Shown here piece after piece: positions 1 through 6,135 of a DNA stretch of 18,047 bases. Position 1 is the first letter of the stretch, and every line of letters starts with the position of its first letter. The notes under the pieces were generated by a model. The model was not told where the DNA came from and did no database searches. It saw only the letters and a program-made list of their open reading frames with translations. Source of the DNA: CBDAPI01 sp964565865. GTDB taxonomy: Bacteria > Acidobacteriota > UBA6911 > RPQK01 > CBDAPI01. The stretch is taken from the NCBI GenBank assembly GCA_964565865.1, contig CAZMGM010000043.1, positions 1 to 18,047 of the forward strand, given 5' to 3'. The position numbers and the translations under genes were made by a program.

Positions 1-113
1 GTTCCAGCCCAGAGGCTGTCGGGAAAGGGGCCTTCCTTAGCGTCGTAGGAGTGGGCCTGTTTGAAAAGAATACCTGGAAAATGGATGATCTGGAAATCTA
101 TGTGTCCCCGTGA
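1..113 (+). CDS. 3' end of an unidentified protein (partial)
   Basis: An open frame runs from base 3 to a TGA at 111-113 and is cut by the window edge, leaving about 36 codons. The tail reads as alternating hydrophobic residues (AFLSVVGVGLFEK) and then an acidic turn before the last strand (DDLEIYVSP). That pattern resembles the final strands of a beta-sandwich or jelly-roll domain, in which a DD-x-x-x-Y motif often closes the fold. The other two forward frames hit stops within the first 50 bases. No function can be given from this piece. It is followed by about 150 bases without a gene. Confidence 0.4.
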   Translation, partial: SSPEAVGKGAFLSVVGVGLFEKNTWKMDDLEIYVSP

Positions 114-263
114 TTCTTTGAGAAGCGCGGCTGCGAGAATGATCAGCCCAGGAACCTGGCCAAAAGCGTCACCGTGAAATAATTTTGTATGTAACAGTTT
201 TATCCTTATTGTTGAATCCCCTATCCATGTGTTACCTCAAGTCCAATTAATAGGAGATATCTT

Positions 264-371
264 ATGGCTAAAGGTCTAGACAAAAAAAAGAACGTAAAGA
301 AAAAAGGTAAAACACTTAAAGAAAAGAGAGCAGCAAAAAAAGAGAAGAAAGGCTCTTTTCAAGCTAAATAG
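264..371 (+). CDS. 35-residue lysine-rich small basic protein
   Basis: A short frame starts at ATG 264 and stops at TAG 369-371. A good Shine-Dalgarno, AGGAG at 252-256, sits 7 bases before the ATG. The product begins MAKGLDKKKNVKKKGKT and continues with alternating Lys/Glu/Ala (EKRAAKKEKK), ending GSFQAK. About 45% of its residues are Lys or Arg, and there is no hydrophobic segment or cysteine, so it is probably a cytoplasmic, largely helical or disordered nucleic-acid-binding type of peptide. Short hypothetical proteins with the same MAKG-x-x-KKK...EKRAAKK layout occur in various bacteria; I recall the pattern but cannot name a family. The surrounding 180-440 stretch is AT-rich compared with the rest of the window. 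The role is unknown. Biased composition could produce a chance frame, but the ribosome site and clean stop favour a real gene. Confidence 0.6.
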   Translation: MAKGLDKKKNVKKKGKTLKEKRAAKKEKKGSFQAK

Positions 372-436
372 ATGAATGCTTAAACGATGGTAAACAACAC
401 TTACATACGAATTCACTACACTTCCGCTCCTCGTCC

Positions 437-578
437 TCATAACTCGTCATTTAATTGCTCCGTCTTTTCGGGGTCAGGGGTGATCTCGGGTTTATAGGCG
501 TAGCTTCCATGGGTCCAACCGCATCTTCACAACTTTGGCTGGCACCCCTGTGGCGATCTGTTCGAGCTTAGCTTGCCA
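437..578 (-). pseudogene. C-terminal remnant of a second P4-type tyrosine recombinase
   Basis: Bases 518-578 match bases 1431-1491, the 3' end of the intact recombinase, at about 54 of 61 positions and in the same orientation. Translated on the - strand the remnant reads WQAKLEQIATGVPAKVVKMR, 18 of 20 residues identical to residues 393-412 of the intact protein. Most base differences are synonymous, which is what two diverged coding sequences would show. Upstream (toward 580-651) the similarity stops at once. The stop codon of the intact gene is replaced by TTG here, so this frame runs on for seven more codons to a TAA near 492. In the neighbouring frame a 27-codon open stretch (GWTHGSYAYKPEITPDPEKT...) runs from 520 to a TGA at 437-439. 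It may be the original tail after a frameshift, or unrelated sequence. Confidence 0.6.
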
Positions 579-651
579 AAGTGTGAAGTCACCGATAACA
601 TGGACTCGCTTAGAAAGTTTCTACTGCATCGAACATCCCACGTAAACGAGT

Positions 652-1419
652 ATGAAAACAAGATTTTTCTCCTGGACTCTACTGTTCTTTCTCGTTGCTC
701 CCGTCGCTAGCCTGGCCCAGCTTGGACGCATTCAAGGCACGGTTACCGACACAGAAGGTAACCCTCTCAAGGACACTCAGATCCTGATTGAGGGCATGGA
801 CGTGAAGCGCAAGTACAAACTCAAGACCAACAAGAAGGGCAAGTACATGCACGTCGGGATTGCCTACCCGGGCCGCTATCGGATCATTGTCGCCAAGGAA
901 GGGTACCTCCGCCAGTACATGACAGGAGCTCAGTCGTCCATGGACATCTTCGACAAAGACAAGGGTCTTTACAACTTCAAGCTCGTGGAAGGAGACCATA
1001 ACACCAAGTTTGATTTCGAGATAACACCTGAGGAGCGGGCCCAGAGGAAAAAGCGGCAGAGGGAGGAGGAAAAAGCGGCTGCTCTGGAAGAAAAACTCAG
1101 TGAATTGTATGACCTGGGTCAAGCTCTATTGGGAAATGGGCAGTACGCAGATGCTATTGGTGTCTTCTTGTCCGCCATCAAGCTGGACGCGGTACAACCC
1201 GCGGTTTGGACAGCTCTGGGACAGGCTTATCAGAAAGTCAAACGGCTCCAGGATGCTCTGATAGCGTTTAAGAATGCCTCGGCGCTAGCACCGAACTCTG
1301 CCCTCTACCAGAATATGGGAAACATCTACAGGGACTTGAAGGAACCCGAAAAGGCTCAGGAAATGTACGACAAATCCCTGGAGTTGAGCGCGGGAAGCCC
1401 TCCCTCCGTAACCGAGTAA
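652..1419 (+). CDS. Secreted carboxypeptidase-regulatory-like / TPR protein
   Basis: This is a 255-residue exported protein. Residues 1-22 are a signal peptide (positive MKTR, hydrophobic FFSWTLLFFLVAPVA, likely cleavage after SLA). Residues 25-111 fit a carboxypeptidase regulatory-like (transthyretin-type) beta domain: GRIQGTVTDTEGNPL, then YPGRYRIIVAKEGY. Residues 124-150 are a highly charged helix (EERAQRKKRQREEEKAAALEEKL). About three TPR units follow at 151-250 (LGQALLGNGQYADAIGVFLSAI; LGQAYQKVKRLQDALIAFKNA; MGNIYRDLKEPEKAQEMYDKSLEL). It probably acts as a periplasmic or cell-surface scaffold; the partner is unknown. The ribosome site is weak (ACGAG), but the signal peptide fixes the start. 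The gene lies between two recombinase 3' ends, and its stop is only 9 bases from the end of the convergent recombinase. A small palindrome, TAGAAA-G-TTTCTA, lies at 611-623. Confidence 0.8.
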   Translation: MKTRFFSWTLLFFLVAPVASLAQLGRIQGTVTDTEGNPLKDTQILIEGMDVKRKYKLKTNKKGKYMHVGIAYPGRYRIIVAKEGYLRQYMTGAQSSMDIFDKDKGLYNFKLVEGDHNTKFDFEITPEERAQRKKRQREEEKAAALEEKLSELYDLGQALLGNGQYADAIGVFLSAIKLDAVQPAVWTALGQAYQKVKRLQDALIAFKNASALAPNSALYQNMGNIYRDLKEPEKAQEMYDKSLELSAGSPPSVTE

Positions 1420-1428
1420 ATTTGGGCG

Positions 1429-2667
1429 CTACCGCATCTTCACAACCTTAGCTGGCTCACCTGTGGCGATCTGTTCGAGCTTCGCTGCCCATCTCTCCAG
1501 TGCCTCGCGCATCTCTGGCAGCTTATCCCAGCGGTTATAAACGGATGTGACCTGTCGATCCGCCCACCTGTGGCCCAAAATCTTTGCTATCAAGACATCA
1601 TCCACTCCTGTGAGTTTGGATAGCTCTGTTGCAACCGTGCGCCGGAGATCATGTGCGGTGAAATGGTCGAGACTCGACCCCAAGGAATTTCGCAGCCGCT
1701 TCATTCCCGGTGCCAGGTTCTTGATGTGAGGCGTGCTTTGGATCCGGGAAGGAAAGACCCAGTTATCACTCGTTGCTTCTTTCTTGAGGTTGTTGAGGCA
1801 TTCCAGAGCTGCTCGTGACAATGGGACTCGATGCTCCTGCCGGTTCTTCATCTTCAGTCTTGGAATAATCCAGAGCTCTTCCTCCCAGTCGAGCTCCTTC
1901 CAGCTCATGGCTTTGACCTCACCGCTGCGTTGCCCTGTTAAGAGCATGAGCCGACAGATCGATGAATACGGTTCCTCGAAGCCTTTTAAAGCCCTCCACA
2001 AGGTCGCTATTTCCTTCCTGCTTAGGACACGGTCGCGGCTCTTTTCCTTGCCTCCTGGCAAGGGTACATCTTGGCACGGGTTAACACTGTCTACAGGGAG
2101 GTAGCCTTTATTCCGAGCGAATGCGAAAACAGTACTTAGAAGCGCCCGGGTCCGGTTGGCCATCACCCTAGAGCCGCGGGCTACGATAGCATCCAGAATC
2201 TTCTCGACATCAGCCTGAGTAATCAGCCGAATGTCCCGGTCTCCCAAGGCTGGCAGCAGATCGTTTTTGATGATCCGCCTGTCCCCGTGCTGGCTACTCA
2301 GCGCCTTATGAACTTTTGCATGATCCCGCATATACAGGTTGGCCAGTTCCCGAAAACGCATAGCATTTCGGGCCGCCGTCTTCTGCTTCGAGGGGTCCTC
2401 GCCGTTGACCACTTGGCCGGAGAGCTTTCGGGCCAGTGCCCTGGCCTTTCCCAGACTTAGGTGCGGATAGTGGCCAATGCCGTAACGTCTCCACCGGCCG
2501 GCTGGGTTCCGGTATATGAACGTCCACGTCTTCAGCCCCTTAGGGCTGATCCGCAACATTAATGAACCAGGGGCGTTAAATCCTGCATCAATAACTTCCT
2601 GCAATTTTCCCGAGCTGGCCTTAGCAGCTCTCACCCACGGGTCGGTAAGATGGTAAACTTCGCTCAT
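1429..2667 (-). CDS. P4-type tyrosine site-specific recombinase (integrase)
   Basis: This 412-residue protein is full length for the P4/DUF4102 integrase group. Residues 1-95 are the N-terminal arm-binding domain (LMLRISPKGLKTWTFIYR, RYGIGHYPHLSLGKARALA). Residues 100-200 are the SAM-like core-binding domain. The catalytic domain has Arg247 (TGQRSGEV), a Lys in KMKN (272 or 274), His339-x-x-Arg342 (HDLRR), His366 (LGHRW) and the nucleophile Tyr377 (VYNRW). All catalytic residues are present, so it should be active in strand exchange, inserting or excising a mobile element. No tRNA gene or clear att core is visible nearby, and no excisionase or cargo gene is obvious. It converges on the TPR gene and diverges from the ABC permease. 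Two TGGCAACAA repeats just upstream are likely binding sites. Its 3' end is duplicated in the remnant at 518-578. Confidence 0.93.
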   Translation of the reverse strand: MSEVYHLTDPWVRAAKASSGKLQEVIDAGFNAPGSLMLRISPKGLKTWTFIYRNPAGRWRRYGIGHYPHLSLGKARALARKLSGQVVNGEDPSKQKTAARNAMRFRELANLYMRDHAKVHKALSSQHGDRRIIKNDLLPALGDRDIRLITQADVEKILDAIVARGSRVMANRTRALLSTVFAFARNKGYLPVDSVNPCQDVPLPGGKEKSRDRVLSRKEIATLWRALKGFEEPYSSICRLMLLTGQRSGEVKAMSWKELDWEEELWIIPRLKMKNRQEHRVPLSRAALECLNNLKKEATSDNWVFPSRIQSTPHIKNLAPGMKRLRNSLGSSLDHFTAHDLRRTVATELSKLTGVDDVLIAKILGHRWADRQVTSVYNRWDKLPEMREALERWAAKLEQIATGEPAKVVKMR

Positions 2668-2692
2668 CTCTAAAACTCGTCAATCTAAAAAA

Positions 2693-2712
2693 TGGCAACA
2701 ATTTGGCAACAA
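2693..2712. repeat. Direct repeat TGGCAACAA x2, likely recombinase arm-type sites
   Basis: The nonamer TGGCAACAA occurs at 2693-2701 and again at 2704-2712, exactly 11 bases apart or about one helical turn, beginning 26 bases upstream of the recombinase start codon. Paired short direct repeats at this place are typical of arm-type sites bound by the N-terminal domain of tyrosine integrases, and may also serve autoregulation. The function is inferred from position and spacing. Confidence 0.5.
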
Positions 2713-2747
2713 CTCTCCGTGGACTCCCCTGACACACAGTGAAACAA

Positions 2748-2812
2748 TATGAACACATGATACCATGCTTAGTGTTCATAATAAAGGAGTTATGCAGGGA
2801 GAAATGAAATAG
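2748..2812 (+). promoter_or_regulatory. Inverted repeat, -10-like box and short leader frame before the ABC permease
   Basis: A perfect 9-base inverted repeat, TATGAACAC (2748-2756) and GTGTTCATA (2772-2780), has a 15-base spacer that itself contains CATG-ATAC-CATG. A -10-like CATAAT at 2777-2782 overlaps the right arm, so a protein bound to the repeat would compete with RNA polymerase; no good -35 box is visible. AAGGAG at 2784-2789 is followed by a six-codon frame, MQGEMK, at 2792-2812. Its TAG ends one base before the permease ATG at 2814. The repeat is a plausible operator. The leader frame may be chance. Confidence 0.4.
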
Positions 2813-2813
2813 C

Positions 2814-4091
2814 ATGAAACGGGGTGAAACAGGTAGGATGTTGACTCGCACTCAGTACTCAGAGAACATACGGATGGCCCTAACAACTCTTAAGAGCCAC
2901 AAGTTTCGCAGTTTTCTCACCGTGCTGGGAGTCATCATCGGCGTGCTTACGGTTGTGATGATCTCGTCGATACTCACCGGCGTCAGAAAGAACCTGATTG
3001 GACTGGTTCAGGAGTACGGCACGAACAATATCTATGCCTTTCACTTGAAGTCCGGATTGCAGGGGATTCCATCCCGGGAGGAGATAGAGCGCAAGCCTCT
3101 CACTGTCGAGGATGCCCGGGCTCTGAGGGCTACATCGACGGCGATCGAAGAAGTAGCCTATCAAGCAGTATCACTTGTCCACTGGCAGGGTCGAACGGTC
3201 CGCTATCGATCAGAGCGTTTCAGCAGGGCCCAGATCAGTGGAGTCTCGCCCCAGTTTCCTAGTGTTATCAACACCACCCTGCAGGAAGGCAGGTTTCTGT
3301 CCGCCAGCGACAATTTTCGGGCCGCTGACGTTGGGATTATCGGTTCCAACGTGGTCGAAGCTCTCTTTCCCCACACCAGCCGGGTGCTGGGTCGCTCCAT
3401 CACATTGGACGGTTACCCCATTACCGTAGTGGGGGTTCTGGGCAAACGCACAAACTCGCTGTTTGGCGAGACCGACGACGACAATGCGGTGTTCATTCCC
3501 TACCGAACCATGCGCAAGCTGAGCCCCGAAGACAGGTTTCTGATGATCATCGTACAGGCCGTCGAGGGTGAGCTGGCTCGAGCCATGGATGAGGCTGAAG
3601 CGATTCTGAGGCGACAGCGGGGTCTCCGATTCGATCAGGCGAACAACTTCGATCTCACTACAGCTGACAAGATGATCGAACAGTTTGATGCACTGACCGC
3701 AACAATGGGCCTGATCGCAATCGCCATCTCAGCGATTGGCCTAATGGTTGGAGGAATCGGAGTCATGAACATCATGCTCGTTTCAGTGACCGAACGAACC
3801 AGGGAGATTGGCCTCCGCAAAGCTGTGGGAGCGAAGAGACAGGACATTATTTTCCAGTTTCTCTTCGAAGCCATGACGCTGACCACACTGGGGGGGCTGA
3901 TCGGGATCCTACTTTCCATTGTGGGAAGCTACGTCCTGGCCTTCGCCATGCCTACTCTGCCAGCCACGATTCCTTTGTGGGCACTCACCGCCGGTTTCTC
4001 CGTTTCCCTCTCTGTAGGTCTGGTTTTTGGTGTTTTCCCGGCGTTCAAGGCAGCTTCACTCGACCCTATTGAAAGCCTGAGGTGGGAATAG
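2814..4091 (+). CDS. MacB/FtsX-family ABC transporter permease
   Basis: This 425-residue membrane protein has the usual MacB_PCD plus FtsX layout. There is one transmembrane helix near the N-terminus (about 34-55, FLTVLGVIIGVLTVVMI), a large periplasmic domain (about 56-295) and three helices at about 297-323, 355-379 and 387-411. The family motif between helices two and three is clear (TERTREIGLRKAVGAKR, 326-342), and the end LDPIESLRWE is typical. Such permeases use ATP hydrolysis by a partner to drive export or mechanical work on periplasmic substrates. No ATPase or membrane-fusion partner is adjacent; the lolD at the right edge lies 13.5 kb away on the other strand. Met10 codes another possible start (2841 region is too late; the ATG at 2838 gives MLTRTQYSENIRMAL), which would better match the family length. 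It ends convergent with the response regulator. Confidence 0.88.
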   Translation: MKRGETGRMLTRTQYSENIRMALTTLKSHKFRSFLTVLGVIIGVLTVVMISSILTGVRKNLIGLVQEYGTNNIYAFHLKSGLQGIPSREEIERKPLTVEDARALRATSTAIEEVAYQAVSLVHWQGRTVRYRSERFSRAQISGVSPQFPSVINTTLQEGRFLSASDNFRAADVGIIGSNVVEALFPHTSRVLGRSITLDGYPITVVGVLGKRTNSLFGETDDDNAVFIPYRTMRKLSPEDRFLMIIVQAVEGELARAMDEAEAILRRQRGLRFDQANNFDLTTADKMIEQFDALTATMGLIAIAISAIGLMVGGIGVMNIMLVSVTERTREIGLRKAVGAKRQDIIFQFLFEAMTLTTLGGLIGILLSIVGSYVLAFAMPTLPATIPLWALTAGFSVSLSVGLVFGVFPAFKAASLDPIESLRWE

Positions 4092-4121
4092 TCGTTTCGA
4101 CAACGGTAAGCTTACGCTCTA

Positions 4122-4184
4122 CCGTTCTGTGCACCATCTTACCTGGGCAGCAAGACAGAACGGCAGGGCGTGAGGCTGCCGTTT
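4122..4184. terminator. Overlapping hairpins between convergent genes
   Basis: Two alternative stems share bases in the 104-base gap between the permease stop and the response-regulator stop. The first is CCGTTCTGT (4122-4130) with ACAGAACGG (4155-4163), nine perfect pairs. The second is AACGGCAG (4159-4166) with CTGCCGTT (4176-4183), eight pairs around a nine-base loop, followed by only one further T. The second is a reasonable weak intrinsic terminator for the permease. The T-run is short, so this is a structural call only. Confidence 0.45.
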
Positions 4185-4195
4185 CCCTGCACGCA

Positions 4196-4591
4196 TCACT
4201 TGTCGAGCTTACGGAGCTTCCTCTGAAGCTCCGTAATAGCGTAGGGCTTGGCCAGGGTTTCGGTCCCACCCGCCTTGAGGACGTCCCCATCATCACCTTT
4301 CATGGCAGCAGCCGTGATGGCAAGGATCGGCAACTTCACTGACAGTCTACCCCGAATCTCCCTGATGACACGATAACCCCCTTCTGCCGGAATCATCATG
4401 TCCACGATCACAATTTGAGGTTTGAATTGAAGAAGGGGCTCGAGGTAACTGGAGGATGCAGAAAAGGAAAGGACTTTGTAGCCAAAGCTCTGGAGAACAA
4501 ACTTGATCGAGTAGATGTCGTCGGCAATCTCTTCAACTACCGCTACCCGAAACTCTCTTTCAGAAGGCTTTGCAGCGGAGCGCTTCGGCAT
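4196..4591 (-). CDS. Single-domain response regulator (CheY-like receiver)
   Basis: The protein has 131 residues and only a receiver domain, with no output domain. The phosphoacceptor is Asp64 (IVIVDMMIP). The switch Thr is Thr93 (AITAAA) and the conserved Lys is Lys115 (AKPY). The metal-binding acidic pair at the end of strand 1 is Glu20-Glu21 (VAVVEEIADD), where most receivers have Glu-Asp or Asp-Asp. Its first 13 residues are a basic lead-in. The start codon shares one base with the gatB stop (TGATG at 4593-4589), so translation is probably coupled and it is the last gene of the lipid A/translation block. It presumably relays phosphate from an unlinked histidine kinase or works by protein contact; partners cannot be seen here. 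Confidence 0.88.
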   Translation of the reverse strand: MPKRSAAKPSEREFRVAVVEEIADDIYSIKFVLQSFGYKVLSFSASSSYLEPLLQFKPQIVIVDMMIPAEGGYRVIREIRGRLSVKLPILAITAAAMKGDDGDVLKAGGTETLAKPYAITELQRKLRKLDK

Positions 4592-6048
4592 CAGGAGTCA
4601 CGCAGTTCTTTCTGCAGGAGTTCATTGACCATTTTCGGATTTGCCTGACCGCCAGTTCGCCTCATTACCTGACCCACAAAGAATCCAAGAAGGCCGGTCT
4701 TGCCAGCCCGATACGCATTCAGTTCCTGGGGGTGATTCTGCAGCACTTCGCTCACAATTTTCAGCAGTTCTTGCTGATCGTCAATCTGGCTCCATCCGTG
4801 TTCCGCGACGACATCATCGGGATCCTTACCAGTCCGAGCGGCGATCTCCAGAACCTGCCTGGCAATCCGGTTGCCGATCGTGCCCTTCTCGACCAGACCG
4901 ATCAGCTTTGCAAGCGCCCCGGGAATGAGCAGGGTCTCGGAAAGTTTCGAGCGGAAGCTCTGCTTGAGAAGGCGGGCCAGTTCACCGAGCATCCAGTTCA
5001 GCACTGTTTTGGGAGGAGCGCCTGCGGTAACGGTTGCTTCGAAGAAATTGGAGTATTCCTGGCTCTGGGTAAGCTGGAGCGCCTCTGCCAGGGTCAGCCC
5101 AAAGGCCTCTATGAAACGATGTTGTTTTTCTTCAGGAACCTCCGGCAAACTGTCCCGCAACTCTACCATCCAAGACTCCGATATGTGGAGAGGTGCGAGA
5201 TCGGGATCCGGAAAGTATCGATAGTCGTGAGCAAATTCTTTGCTCCTCATGAGAAACGTCCTTTGGCGTTCTTCGTCCCAGAGTCGTGTTTCCTGTTCGA
5301 TCGAACCTCTCTCTCTCAGCACCTTCTCCTGCCGCCCGATCTCAAATTCGAGCGCCTTGCGCAGAAAGCGGAATGAATTCAGGTTTTTGATTTCCGTCTT
5401 TGTCCCGAGTTCGAGGGTACCCGCTTCGCGTAAAGACACGTTGGCATCGCAGCGGAGACTTCCCTGCTCCATATTGCCGTCGCACACGCCCAGGTAGAGT
5501 AGACGGCGGTGAACGGAAGTGAGAAAGTCATGGGCCTGGCGGGGTGTTCTTAGATCAGGTTCAGTTACGATCTCAATCAGCGGAACGCCCGTTCGGTTCA
5601 AGTCCACGTATGAGCAGCCGTCACTTCGATGAATCGATTTTCCGGCATCGTCCTCGAGGTGAACCCGGTGAATACCAAACTCCAGGAACTGGAGTTGTTC
5701 ACTTCCCATCTCCAAGGTGAGAATCTCAAGCCTGCCTTTCTGCGCAAGAGGCAGGGCGTACTGCGAGATCTGGTAGCCTTTGGGGAGATCCGGGTAAAAA
5801 TAGTTCTTGCGGGCAAATACAGAAGCTCGGTTGATTGCACAGCCCAGGGACAGTGCCGCCTGAATAGCCATGCCTATGGCCTCACGGTTGACAACTGGAA
5901 GCGCCCCCGGGAGGCCCAGACAAACGGGGCACGTGTTGCTGTTCGGAGAAGCTCCGAAGCTGGTGCTGCAGGAGCAGAACAGCTTCGAGCGGGTCAATAA
6001 CTGCGCGTGAATCTCGAGGCCGATGACGGCTTCTAATGAAAGTCCCAA
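4591..6048 (-). CDS. gatB: Asp-tRNA(Asn)/Glu-tRNA(Gln) amidotransferase subunit B
   Basis: GatB (485 residues, normal for the family) is the tRNA-binding and kinase/transamidation subunit of GatCAB. That enzyme turns Glu-tRNA(Gln) into Gln-tRNA(Gln) and Asp-tRNA(Asn) into Asn-tRNA(Asn). The N-terminal signature VIGLEIHAQLLTRSKLFC is present. Cys25, Cys27, Cys40 and Cys43 match the zinc knuckle. HLEDDAGKSIH, DLNRTGVPLIEIVTEPD and YRYFPDPDL follow. The C-terminal 120 residues form the helical YqeY-like tail. The start is TTG at 6048: an in-frame TGA lies at 6054-6052, and no ATG or GTG precedes the conserved GLEIH. The nearest Shine-Dalgarno-like GGAGGG is about 21 bases upstream, within a possible hairpin loop. 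gatA and gatC are not in the window. It follows miaA by 87 bases. Confidence 0.95.
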   Translation of the reverse strand: MGLSLEAVIGLEIHAQLLTRSKLFCSCSTSFGASPNSNTCPVCLGLPGALPVVNREAIGMAIQAALSLGCAINRASVFARKNYFYPDLPKGYQISQYALPLAQKGRLEILTLEMGSEQLQFLEFGIHRVHLEDDAGKSIHRSDGCSYVDLNRTGVPLIEIVTEPDLRTPRQAHDFLTSVHRRLLYLGVCDGNMEQGSLRCDANVSLREAGTLELGTKTEIKNLNSFRFLRKALEFEIGRQEKVLRERGSIEQETRLWDEERQRTFLMRSKEFAHDYRYFPDPDLAPLHISESWMVELRDSLPEVPEEKQHRFIEAFGLTLAEALQLTQSQEYSNFFEATVTAGAPPKTVLNWMLGELARLLKQSFRSKLSETLLIPGALAKLIGLVEKGTIGNRIARQVLEIAARTGKDPDDVVAEHGWSQIDDQQELLKIVSEVLQNHPQELNAYRAGKTGLLGFFVGQVMRRTGGQANPKMVNELLQKELRDS

Positions 6049-6062
6049 CGTTCAACTGTCCG

Positions 6063-6093
6063 TGTCAAGCCCTCCGCCGCTGGCAACTTGACA
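6063..6093 (-). promoter_or_regulatory. Inverted repeat in the gatB leader
   Basis: TGTCAAG (6063-6069) and CTTGACA (6087-6093) are perfect seven-base arms with a 17-base spacer, in the 87-base gap between miaA and gatB. Read on the - strand, the loop contains GGAGGG (6075-6070), the only strong Shine-Dalgarno-like run before the TTG start. A second weaker pair, CTCCGC (6072-6077) and GCGGAG (6103-6108), would sequester that run. There is no T-run, so it is not an obvious terminator. A translational control element is possible but unproven. Confidence 0.3.
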
Positions 6094-6135
6094 GCCTTAA
6101 GTGCGGAGAGTCTAGCCCTGGATGCTGCCATCGTG

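Noticed and set aside
518..1491. The 61-base direct repeat as attL/attR sites of a 0.9 kb element
   Set aside because: The differences fall mainly at synonymous codon positions and the match ends at codon boundaries of the recombinase tail, so it is better read as a gene remnant than as a crossover core.
4570..5376. Long + strand frame opposite gatB (268 codons)
   Set aside because: It lies wholly antisense to strongly conserved gatB and shows no recognisable domain; high GC at codon position 3 opens such shadow frames.
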